Assembly: GCA_025201845.1 (NCBI GenBank)
Contig: MU604085.1
Location: 2,291-31,583, forward strand
Length of the DNA: 29,293 nucleotides
Source of the DNA: Martensiomyces pterosporus
Lineage: Eukaryota; Kickxellomycota; Kickxellomycetes; Kickxellales; Kickxellaceae
Reading direction: 5' to 3'
A program made the position numbers and the translations under genes. The notes under the pieces were generated by a model. That model saw only the letters and a program-made list of their open reading frames with translations. It was not told the DNA's origin and did not search any database. This document shows positions 8,557 to 17,752 of the stretch, piece after piece (positions within the stretch are counted from its first letter, which is position 1; each line of letters opens with the position of its first letter).

Positions 8557-10440
8557 TTGTAAAGCTGATCCTTTTTGTAGTTGGGGGGCGAGGACTGTCT
8601 TTTTGGGGGGGGGGGTAAGAGCGTCGAAAAAAGGAAGACGAGTGCTTCAAGAGAGGTGCAGGAAGGGCTCAGGAGAATCTATGAGGGGAGGATGCGGCAG
8701 GAGGGAGCAGGCTCCTTCTATTTCGCGCTTGAAATGGGCTTGGGCTAGTACACAGACAGGGCGGCTGGCGCAGTTACCAGACTCGCTAGCAACAGCACTG
8801 GAGCGTAAGAGACCGAGTATGCGGGGGTGGGGGTATGTGTGAGGATGGTATGTGTGCTTTTAGGTCAACTAGAAGCAAGCAGACAATCCAAAAATGCTAG
8901 TGGCGGGCTGAGGTGGTCGGAGAGAGGAGGGTTAGCAAAGGGGAGGGCAGCGAAAGAGAGGACGGAAGGTAGGGGCTATGCACGCAGGGGGGATGTGGGG
9001 GCGGTGGGGTTTGCTCGCGCTCAACGCAGAGACAAAGTGGAAGGTGAACAAGAATAAAGTATGTGGAAAGTTGGCTTGGAGGAAAAGAGCAAAGAGGGCC
9101 ACGGCAGGTGGGGGAAGGGTTCAGTATTTATGTTCCTGGATGGCTGATTGCCCGTGGGCCAGCTGAGCTGCACGGCCTGCTTGCACTCGCAAGGGCGAAG
9201 GGACGCGCGGTGGTGGGTGGAGGGCCTTCAAAAGGGCGCCAATTGCTTTAGGCTGATGCAGAATGGAGTATTGCGCCGCCGCTGTTCTGCCCACAAGCCA
9301 GAGAGTTCCTGCAACGCTTGGCTCGATGCTGTATTGTCTATGCGTCGCCTCGCCCGTGTTTATTTTCGGGGCTGGCCAACCAGCGAGTAGGCTAGACTGC
9401 AGCGTTGCGGCTGAGCTAATGACAAGAGGGGGCAGCCGAGAGGGGGAGAGAGCGGCAATCTCTGGATATGACGGAAAACAACAACAGACCGCGGTCTACG
9501 ATGGCGACGCAGAGGCGCTCCTCTGGGCCGGTCTCGAAAGCCTGCTTGTGCAACCTGCGGAAAATGAAATGGAAGGCTGGGCGGTGTTGCCACAGTCCGG
9601 GGATGTGCTGCTCGGTGTCGTTTGGGGCTGCGGGCAGACCGCCTGTGGTGCAGAAATAATGCCTCAGCGCCAAACAAAAGGTGTTTTCCTGATCGCTGTG
9701 TCGCAGTGCTGCAGAATTTCTCTCATCCACGCACGCAAATGGAGATGGGCAACAGGCAGCAGGCAGAAAAACAGCAGCAAGAGGCAAAGGGCAGGCAGAC
9801 TATGTAGCCGCTTGTGCAGTTGTGTCAGGAATGTGTGTGCAGAAGGAAGCAAAGAAAGCGGACGTCTGTTGGAATTTTTATCTCCGGCTGCAGGAGCTTG
9901 CTTAAAGCGCTGCTGCCTTGGGCGAGTGTTTCAAAGAGAAAAGAGAGTGTGGCAGGAGTGGGAATTGCTTCTATCAAACACAGAAATCAGCCGAAGGCTA
10001 GCTGCTATTGAGCTATTTGCTACTAGAAAGCAGGGGTGTCAAAGGAGCTTCTTTTGTTAGCACTTTTGTGGCAAAGGGGCGAAAATGAGTGGGGGTGCCG
10101 CTGCGCTTCCTGGAGCCCGCTCTTTTATATCGGTAAGCGCTACTTGTGCCACTGCTGCTGGCGCTGCTGGCGCTGCCGGCGCTCGGCGGTAGCGATGTCC
10201 GCTCAGGCAATTATTCTCTTGTACATCCTCCCCCTTGTTCCCTTTCTTCATCCTGGAGTCTTAATCACATCCGAGTGACCATTTGCCTGCACAGCTGGCA
10301 CATTATTCCATTATGCGCTGCTCCACTCAATTCCAGGCATGTCACGCTAGGGAAGAGCCGCTACTAGCTATACAGGCAGGCAGGCAATCATAGCGTTTAA
10401 CATGCAATCAAGGTGTATGTGCGCAGTGCGTTCATTGTAC
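8557..10440 (-). promoter_or_regulatory. Probable long leader/promoter region of the bHLH gene
   Basis: No conserved protein was found on either strand. From about 8580 to 9300 the + strand is strongly purine-rich, so the bHLH sense strand is pyrimidine-rich, like the leaders of other genes here. An 11-base G run sits at 8605-8615. Short GCTGCTGGC-type repeats occur at about 10145-10185 and a GGCA repeat near 10370-10385. The 265-codon + frame at 9263-10060 has random-looking composition and is not called. The regulatory role is inferred from position. Confidence 0.4.
8605..8615 (+). repeat. 11-base poly-G tract in the bHLH leader
   Basis: Eleven consecutive G on the + strand, C on the bHLH sense strand, about 50 bp upstream of the bHLH ATG. 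It would lie in the 5' UTR if transcription starts further upstream. Such runs are prone to length variation and sequencing error. Confidence 0.9.
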
Positions 10441-10648
10441 AGACTTTAAGATAAGAGCTGGGAACGCTCTCTGCGCTCCCTAATCTCCATCCGCATCCTC
10501 CCTACACCACCTGACTCCTCCCTATTCGCCTTAGCAGCCTTATGCCACATGCCCCCTGTTTCCAGCCAAGGCGCAGCAGCAGCCCCTCAGCGGCGGAGGC
10601 ACTTGCTGTGTGCAGCCCACAGGCACACACGCCGCCCAAGGCTCTCCT

Positions 10649-10678
10649 CCCCTCCCCCTCCCCCTCCCCGTACCCCCC
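10649..10678 (-). other. G-quadruplex motif (five G-runs on the minus strand)
   Basis: On the + strand there are C-runs at 10649-10652, 10654-10658, 10660-10664, 10666-10669 and 10673-10678. The first four are separated by single T bases and the last by GTA. On the minus strand these are runs of 4-6 G with loops of 1 to 3 bases, which fits the standard G-quadruplex pattern very well; the + strand could form an i-motif. The motif sits about 2.1 kb upstream of the bHLH start. Function is unknown. Confidence 0.75.
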
Positions 10679-11430
10679 GGTGGTTTCAAACCAGCCCCTC
10701 CTGCAGCCAGCCGCTTCATTCAATGACAGATTGCGCGTTCGCATTGATTAGCAACGAAAGAGAAACAACCTGCGTTTGCTGTGTCAAACCTGCATCGCAA
10801 GTGACACCTCTTTGTGAACTGGCCAGGCTGGAGGTGTGTAAAGCTATTAAGAGCAATGAGGAGAGAAGGAGCGCCGAGTGCCGATGGCCTTGCCCCTCTA
10901 GGCACCCGAATCCGAGTCAAGAACAAAGGCGTGCCAAACAGAAACCCGTGTTGGCTCTCCGTCTGCAAAGCACTTTACAGGTCCGTCGGGGCCCTTTGAT
11001 GCCCACTTTGTGTGGGTGTGGACATGATCAGCATAGCCTTGCCACAAAAGCCATATTGAGGTGCTCACGCCTTTACACGGGCTTTCAAAAGCAACGCCCC
11101 GCTCTTGCGGAGGTAGTGCTCCAGAGAAATCAGCCAAAGCACCCAGCTCATGAAGCTGCCAGGGTATTTGCCACTGTCGGTGCTCCTCCAATCCTCCATT
11201 CCCTTTCGAGTGGGAAACATTGCCGAGTTTTTAGCTGGAACGAATGGGAGAGGGTACCTTGCTGGAAAAAGCTTTGTTTCAGATTGGCATATTGGGCACA
11301 CACCTGCACCCATCTCTGCCATCGCAAATCCTTTCGCCTGGTCTTTCCTCCATCCCGAATCCACAACAGTTCCAGTGAGAGACAGCCTGATACACGGACT
11401 GTAGATGTTCCTCGTACTGCGCCGAGCGAC

Positions 11431-11480
11431 AAAACAGAGCAAAACAGAGCAAAGCAAAACGAAGCAAAACGAAGCAAACC
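11431..11480. repeat. Five degenerate copies of a 10-bp A-rich repeat
   Basis: Consecutive decamers read AAAACAGAGC twice, AAAGCAAAAC, GAAGCAAAAC and GAAGCAAACC. The 10-bp period is close to one helical turn. The array ends 37 bp before the 66-bp duplication. Confidence 0.85.
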
Positions 11481-11517
11481 GCAGCAGGCAATAGCCACCA
11501 TGCCTTGCTCGCTTGCA

Positions 11518-11652
11518 CCAACTTTCCAGCATGTATTCCAAGTAAACTGGAGGCGACGACACATCAGCTGATGCGTAGAGGGGTGGCCAACTTTCCAGCA
11601 TGTATTCCAAGTAAACTGGAGGCGACGACACATCAGCTGATGCGTAGAGGGG
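11518..11652. repeat. Tandem duplication: two identical 66-bp copies, 69-bp period
   Basis: Copy 1 is 11518-11583 and copy 2 is 11587-11652, identical at every base and separated by TGG. Each copy contains a 12-bp palindrome, CATCAGCTGATG (11562-11573 and 11631-11642), centred on CAGCTG. Perfect identity implies a recent duplication or active homogenisation. The period is a multiple of three, so the minus-strand frame crossing it stays open. Confidence 0.97.
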
Positions 11653-11858
11653 ACGGATTCTATTGTATCTCCTCCGACTTCTTCCTCTTTCCCCAGCTAC
11701 ACCACAGCGGTGCCAGTGGAGCTGCAAAGAGCCGAAAGGCACCGGCCAGCAAAGCACAAAGAAAAAAATCAAAGAGAATACCATTTGTGCACATTGCCCC
11801 ATGACTTTTGCTCCACAGAGAGCGCCTTCAGTCGCTACACATTCGCATTCCCCCATCC

Positions 11859-11902
11859 CGCCACACCCAATTTTCGCTCTCTCATCTCGCCACACCCAAT
11901 TT
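11859..11902. repeat. Direct repeat of CGCCACACCCAATTT, 29-bp spacing
   Basis: The 15-mer occurs at 11859-11873 and 11888-11902, each preceded by a similar CAT-C-[CT]-C context. It is probably a small local duplication. CCACACCC resembles known activator sites, but no function can be assigned. Confidence 0.8.
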
Positions 11903-12532
11903 GATGATGGAGCTTCCGGCTGGGGCTGCTGGCTTGTTAGACTAGGCACATGAGAGCTGCACCTGGCGGCAACTTGGTGGTGTTGTGACGCTATTCCACA
12001 CATTAGATTACGCTCCCTTGCCCTGTGAGTCTGCAGCCAACTTGCGGACCTGTTCAGGAAATCTGGTCTTGTCAGCATGTCTAAGTGGGCGAGTATTGGA
12101 TTCCACAAGATTCCATTTTCTCATGCGCCATGCTCTTCTCGATATTCTTATGACCAGCGGTGCTGGCTCTGTGCAACGGCAAGAATGGCACGCACTGGCT
12201 CTACTCTATGCCCGCCCTCTCCTCGACGGCACAAATACGTATATGCACTAGTCAAAAAGGCACTTGGCAGCAACAAATGGCTGCAGGAAAAAGAAATATG
12301 CACTGTCTACATGCCTTGCGTGTATTGCTCATGCAAATTAATTGAAAATAGCATTGATTTCTTGTTGTTTTGATGTTGCTGTTGTTTTGCTGTCGCCGCG
12401 ATTCTCGCTTCTTGGGAGCACATTTTCACCGTGACTTGCAGGGGCAGAGGTGTGTGGGTGTGAAGTTGCTGCGCAAAAATTATCCAGGAACTTCGTGAAA
12501 GAACTGGGCACACACACACACGTAGATGTGCT

Positions 12533-12552
12533 TTCTACAGTATACTGTAGAA
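12533..12552. repeat. 20-bp perfect palindrome next to a (CA)6 tract
   Basis: TTCTACAGTA is followed directly by its reverse complement, with no spacer. A (CA)6 run at 12509-12520 lies 12 bp away. It could be a dimeric protein-binding site; no known consensus is recognised. Confidence 0.9.
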
Positions 12553-14031
12553 TGTAGGTAGAAACGCCGCATAGATGGCCAGCACGTGGTGAGGCTGGCA
12601 GCTTGCAAAGCATCAGTTGACGGAGAAGCCGCTGCTATCCAAGAGGCCGCACATCGATTCCATTGCTTTTTCTTGCCACTTTATGAGCCCAGTGGTTCTG
12701 TATTGAATATGAGCGGAAAGAGCAGGAGGTGGGAGAGACAGATCAGGCGTAGCTGGCAGCACAGTGCCATTGTGCATTGATCGGCAGCACCAATTACGCT
12801 GCCCTGTCTATCCGTTGACCAAAAACAGTGGCACTCGCTCATTTCCTCACTCCTAAAATAGACGTGGACCACTGTTTGTTTGCGTTTTGTGGTGGTCCCG
12901 TACATTTGGTGCCAGTGCGGCGCTTGAATTCTGCTTAAAGCATGTAGCGGTACAGGAGGCCAGCGCAAGTACACAGATTAGTGCATATGGTGCTGCTTTT
13001 CTGGACAGCGGCTCTGCATCCTTCTGTTCCATTTCGTGCTTCATGTCTTTCGCCTTTGTGTTAGTCTCTTGAGCCATTGTCTGGAGGCGGGCTTTCTTTG
13101 GGAGTTTGGTCGTGAGTGATGCTGGGCTGCTCTTTGGCGGTGGTTCTCCAATCAATTCTCTCAGCTGCAACCTTACATCGAAGATTTGCGTGAGGGATTT
13201 TCCCGGTGCACTTTTCAGCAGCAAGAGAGCGGGCTGTGGGCAAGGAAAACAAAGACATACGCATTTGAGTTCGCTCTGCTCTTGGAAGAAATAGCTGGCG
13301 GGTGTTGAGGCGTTGTTATTGGAATCACACAGAAGTGTATGCAGACAGACGCGCAAGCTGCAAAGCAGCTCTGTGTCTATGCTCTTTCGGCCTGGCTCAG
13401 CAGCAAACGCCGTTCATTGAATCTAACCCAGTGTTTGATGGACACTGCGTATCCCTGGCCATCGCCAGGTTTCCACAGGTAGTACCGAGGGAATTTGAGT
13501 GATTCATGGCAATGCAAATCGCACTCAAAAGGATTATTGGAGGATTTTGTCGATTCTAAGTCGAGATGGGAATGTGCGTTCATGCTCCTCGCCCGTTCCA
13601 ATGCATAGCAGCAGTGTGAGCACATTGAGTCCCTCTGCTTGCGTACACATGTGTATATCGTTTGGCATGCACAACATGGACCTGGTGACCGCATAGAGAG
13701 AGGGCAGGGCATTTCTATTGTTCGAGTGTATTGGGGAGCATCATTAATTCCAAACTGGCTGTAAAGCGATATGCGTTCCTCCGTCAAATGCAGCGGCGTG
13801 GAGGCATGCTCCGTAGAACACAGCACATCCACAATAAATACTCTGTCCATTGATTGCAGAGATTTCTTCTCCAAGCAGGTGCCCAGGCTTTTTTCTCATG
13901 ACCCATCCCTTGTGTTAGCCCGGCATGTGTGCGCTCAGAATAAAGCCACTATGTTCTCATGTCGTAATAGGGGGCTTAATGGCCTTGCTTCACGCGGGTT
14001 CTTTATATCTGCTTCGGTCTATTTCGCATTA

Positions 14032-14052
14032 ATTTATAGGATCCCTATAAAT
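14032..14052. repeat. Inverted repeat, 9-bp arms with 3-bp spacer
   Basis: ATTTATAGG, then ATC, then CCTATAAAT. It is AT-rich and overlaps TATA-like sequence. It could be a protein site or chance. Confidence 0.7.
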
Positions 14053-15028
14053 AAAGCTGAGGCTCTTGCTCAAACCCATGACAGCGGCCTGAAAAAGAAA
14101 TCAGGTAGGCATGTGTCGCCCACCTATTTTCGGGCAGAGAGATGGACCGGGTGTTACAGATTTTGCGCCGAGCATTAATTGCTTCTGACTGCCATTCGTA
14201 CGGTCTTTTACCCCTAGGGCCGCATAGATTGGCATGCGGAAATCACAGCTGTCATATTTGTCCCTCCAGTCTCTATTACACTCTCCGTCGATTTTGTTTG
14301 GAGACACTGGGCTGTGCGGGTGCAATACAAAATGCACTCTTGCCATCAGAAACAACGATAAGGAGAGGGCAGCTCAAATGTGCAACAAAGCATCTCCCGC
14401 GCTCTCAATCCCCTCGTTCCCTATTCTGCTCGAATTTAACCTAAAGTCCAAACCCACATTTGGCCATTGTTCGTCGGTGTGTTTCAGCTGTCTGGCAGTT
14501 GGTACCGAATGTCACAAGGAGACCAAATATGGTGTTGGAGTTCAATGTCGCTTTCTGTTATTCTCAGCACGTGATGGAACTACATACTGATAAGCATATA
14601 TTGGCATGAATGCACATATGCAGCTGCATCCCCCGCTCCGTATCTGTGCACTTCATCCCCACACCGAGGAGAGCATCTTTTCTTTTTCTCAGATTTACAT
14701 ATTTGCTGGTGGATGTGCAAAGGCATGATAGTGGTGAATTGTTCGGCTGCTTGGCGCGGCGTTAATCTCTCTATTCTACTCTTTGCTGCATCATTTGCCC
14801 GTGTCCAATTCTGGCGTCTTGCCTGGTTTTGCGCTTGGGAAAGAGCAGGTTTGTTCTTATTATTGCTAGCTGCTCTCTTCGTTTTTTTGGCGGATAGATG
14901 GGTGCTCGGCATGATAAGAGGCCTGATTTATTGTAGCGTAATTGCCGATTAGAAGCTGCCAAAATCTCGCCATTCCTGAATTGAGGAGTGGCTGCAAAGG
15001 AGCATGTTCAATGCCCAGATAAAAGCCC

Positions 15029-15852
15029 CTACTCGGTAGGCTCGCCGGCAGTTGTGAGGAACTTTGAGATAAACTCCTTCTCCACGCGAAGGATGGGTCT
15101 GGTTCTTGGCACATAGTGACCGCCCAGGAAGCTATACACCTGTGGCTCAACAAACAGATCCTGCACAGCCAGGATTTGCTCCTCAGTAACCAGATTATCG
15201 GCAATGCTGTAGATGTGGAGCGAGGGGATGTTGACCTTCTTTGCAAACAGGTGCTCGAATTCCTTGGCTTTGGTGCGGAAGCCGCAGATTAAGATGGCGA
15301 ACTTGAACGGCGGGTGCGTGCACTCGGGGCTCAGCTCCTTGTGTCTGTACTCCAGGAGCGAGGTTAGCATGCATGCCATCGAGGCGCCCTGCGAGAACCC
15401 TACAATCCCGTCAAATGGCCCCTTTGTCGCAAGCACGTTCTCGAGGAAGCGGATGGAGACGGGGAGCTGTATGATCTCTTCGGGGTTGAGGCGCGTCACT
15501 TGGTACCACCCCTTGGGTTCATGCGTCATCAGCGGCTCCTTGTTGACTCTGTTGTAGAGCTCGTTTTGCTCCTCTCCGCTGACGTCATAGCCAATAATGG
15601 AAACGGGTGCAGTGACGAAGACTACAGCATTTATTGAACCAAGAACAGGCTCTCTTGAGCGCACTGCCGTGAGTATGCTGCTATTTGGAGCACGATACGG
15701 GAGAGAGGGCAACCCCTGCACTTACCAAACTCGACGTCATCGCCCATCTCGGCAAGCAGCGGCTTCATCTTCATGTGGAGGACAACCTCATCCTGTTCGT
15801 AGCCGTGGAGGGCCAAAATACGCAGTTTGGGGGGCTTTGGCACGACAGTCAT
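15029..15852 (-). CDS. FSH-type serine hydrolase A (alpha/beta hydrolase, tandem array copy 1)
   Basis: Exons on the minus strand are 15852-15726 and 15621-15029, giving 239 residues. The 104-nt intron has GTAAGT and CTGTAG ends and splits a Val codon (E-F / V-F-V-T-A-P). The protein matches the FSH1/OVCA2 family of small alpha/beta hydrolases: L-R-I-L-A-L-H-G-Y-E-Q-D near the N-terminus, nucleophile elbow G-F-S-Q-G (Ser119), acid Asp184 in S-I-A-D-N, and base His211 in G-G-H-Y-V-P. The complete triad suggests an active esterase or thioesterase; some fungal relatives serve polyketide pathways, but no synthase is nearby. The start was chosen because copy B begins with the same M-x-V-V-P or M-V-V-P pattern. 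There is no signal peptide, so it is probably cytosolic. Confidence 0.93.
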
Positions 15853-16432
15853 TCTTTGTAGCAAATACTGGGCGTGTTGCCAATTTGATAAATAAATATG
15901 AATATCCAAGAAGATAAGTGCAGGTGCAATTGGCAGCAAGAGCAAGAGAAAGAAAAGGGTGTAGGCACTGAGCGATTACATATAACTCGTCCTCCAAACC
16001 TCTACAGACACCACTGCCTGCTCCGCTAAAAGACCAAACCCTAGTCCAGCACCACTCCCCAGCAGCCGCTTGCAAGGCCACTTTAGGGGGTGTCAAAGAC
16101 GTAGTGGCTCTGCTTTGACGCCCTTTCATGCGGGGTTCCATATGGTTCTAGTTCCATGCAAGTGCCGAGCGAAGGACAATCGATGCAAGACGGGTGGGAA
16201 TTGGTGGCTTTTGTGCAGCTGCCCATTGTATATTTATGTGAATGCGAAGGGGTAGGTGTGTGTGTGTCTGGCAAAGGGCATATTTGGAAAAGCGTGGCGC
16301 GGGACCTCCAGCCTCCAACTCCAAGTGAAGGATGTAAATGCACTGCCAGACACAATGCACTATTTCTACTGAGATGGCCTGACGTTGTGCCCAGGTGCTT
16401 CCTCTCTGGTGGAAAGATCCGGCAGCGATGTG
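15853..16432. other. Intergenic region between FSH copies A and B
   Basis: A 580-bp stretch that should hold the promoter of copy A and the terminator of copy B. It contains a short TG-rich run near 16254-16268. No gene-like frame is supported. Confidence 0.5.
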
Positions 16433-17467
16433 CTAAGCAGCAAACTGCGAAATGAACTCAGATACTGTGCGCAGAGACTGCCTCGATTTTGGAACATAGT
16501 GCCTACACCTCTGTATACGACACCCCCGAAACAACAGCAGATGTTAGCAGTGGAGCTGGCACAAGCATGTGTGCATACATGCACCCGTTTCCAGCATGTG
16601 TCACTTACCCGCCGACAAAGCTGTAGCTAGCAGGCTGCACAAAGCCCTCTTGCAGTGCCATGGAGCTGCTAATGCGGATCATGCTGTCCAAAACGCCATA
16701 CATGTGCAACGATGGCGTGTGGATGGGTTTTGAGTACAGGTGCGCCCATCGCTTGTCCTTGAGCTTGTACCCAGATGATACTATGGCGAACTTGAATGGC
16801 GGATGTGTGCATTTCTTGCTCAGACCTTCGTAGCGGTGCTCAAGCAGCGAGCACATAACGGCAGCCATCAACCCACCTACAACGAAGCAACAACGAAGCA
16901 ACAACGAAGCAATACGAGTGTGTGACCTTTTGCTTCTCACGCTTCTTTTCCCTGTCTCGAAACGCACGGCAGCTCTCACACCACTCCACTCAGCTTACCT
17001 TGTGAGAAGCCAAGTACGCCATCGAATGGACCTTGTTCTTCTAAAACAGCCTCCAGATACGCTATACTATTGTCCAAGCCGTCCACTATCTCAGGATCCG
17101 CACTCTTGCGTATATACCAGCCCTTGGGAATGCGCGAGATGGTTGACCCGGCTCTCGCTGCTGCAATCCGCGCCAGATTGTCCATTCCCGAGAGGTCGTA
17201 AGGCCGGAGGGTGTTTGGCGCTGTGGCAAAGACTACAGATGAACTCAGAGGATCAGCAGGTGAGTGTGTCGTTTGTCGCGGTGCATAGCTTCTGGCCTTT
17301 GTAGCCAGGGTGTTTCGGTGAGCTGTGCGCTTACCCAGCTCTGCTTTGTCTTCAAGGTCAGACACATGGCACTTGAGCTTGGCTCTGAATATGCTGGCGT
17401 CCTGCTCATATCCATGAAGACAGAGGATCCTCAGCTTTTGCCGATTGCCAGCGCTAGGGACTACCAT
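16433..17467 (-). CDS. FSH-type serine hydrolase B (tandem array copy 2)
   Basis: Four exons on the minus strand, 17467-17335, 17232-16999, 16876-16609 and 16502-16433, join in frame to 234 residues. The introns (102, 122 and 106 nt) all have GTAAG donors and TGTAG acceptors. The protein is a full FSH-family hydrolase with K-L-R-I-L-C-L-H-G-Y-E-Q-D, G-F-S-Q-G (Ser121, codon for Gly123 split by intron 2), Asp186 in G-V-L-D-S and His213 in G-G-H-Y-V-P-K. The short last exon (70 nt) is supported by restoring that histidine and the ending E-F-I-S-Q-F. It is clearly the closest relative of copy A (shared E-Q-D, P-K-G-W-Y, T-H-P-P-F-K-F-A-I). Intron 2 has a tandem repeat abutting its acceptor. Confidence 0.93.
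16879..16911. repeat. Three perfect 11-bp tandem repeats at an intron acceptor
   Basis: ACAACGAAGCA is repeated three times on the + strand. On the transcribed strand this is a T-rich TGCTTCGTTGT series running directly into the TAG acceptor of FSH-B intron 2 (intron 16877-16998). It supplies the region where a polypyrimidine tract would lie. Confidence 0.92.
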
Positions 17468-17752
17468 TTGAAAAACGCTGAATACGAAACACGAATAGTA
17501 TATGAGAAGTGTTGGCAGTTTGTGTTGCTTAGTCCCCACAAGAGTCGCAAGAGACGAGGACGGGATAGGGATGCTACTCTCGTTCACGGGTTGCTTTTTG
17601 TCTCCACAAGAATCGAAAATGAAAAGAGCAATTAAGATTGGGGAAAATGGCTACTGCAGCCACTATTTCTGTTCCATGTATAGTAAGGCGCCGCAAGATG
17701 TGTGGCTTTGCATCCCCCACGCACTCTGCAAAAGAGCCAAGTGCCCGCCACT

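Larger units (their letters stand above)
10441..15028. other. Gene-poor region with repeats; no recognisable protein
   Basis: With the preceding stretch this makes 6.5 kb without a family-level hit. Two long overlapping frames exist, 10549-11571 (+, 340 codons) and 11065-12108 (-, 347 codons). Both are rich in Cys, His, Trp and Arg and lack any domain, so they are probably chance frames. A CT-rich + strand tract at about 10460-10690 resembles the gene leaders elsewhere in the window, but no clear gene follows. Repeats and palindromes are listed separately. The segment could be regulatory DNA, a non-coding transcript, or the decayed remains of an insertion. Confidence 0.45.

Noticed and set aside
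9263..10060. 265-codon plus-strand frame as a gene
   Set aside because: Rich in Arg, Cys, Gln and Trp with no domain or recognisable pattern, antisense to a likely leader; looks like a chance frame.
12853..13077. 74-codon minus-strand frame with a hydrophobic segment (small membrane protein?)
   Set aside because: Only one possible membrane stretch, no homology recognised and no promoter cue; such frames are common by chance.
13377..13874. 165-codon minus-strand Cys-rich frame
   Set aside because: Cysteine spacing fits no zinc finger I know and the composition is like other non-coding frames in this region.
4865..14573. CACGTG E-boxes (4865, 5406, 7521, 12583, 14568) as targets of the bHLH factor
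   Set aside because: About seven are expected by chance in a window this size; five seen by eye is no enrichment, and one is inside coding sequence.
8557..15028. Transposon in the gene-free region
   Set aside because: No transposase, reverse transcriptase or integrase fragment, no long terminal repeats and no terminal inverted repeats were seen.
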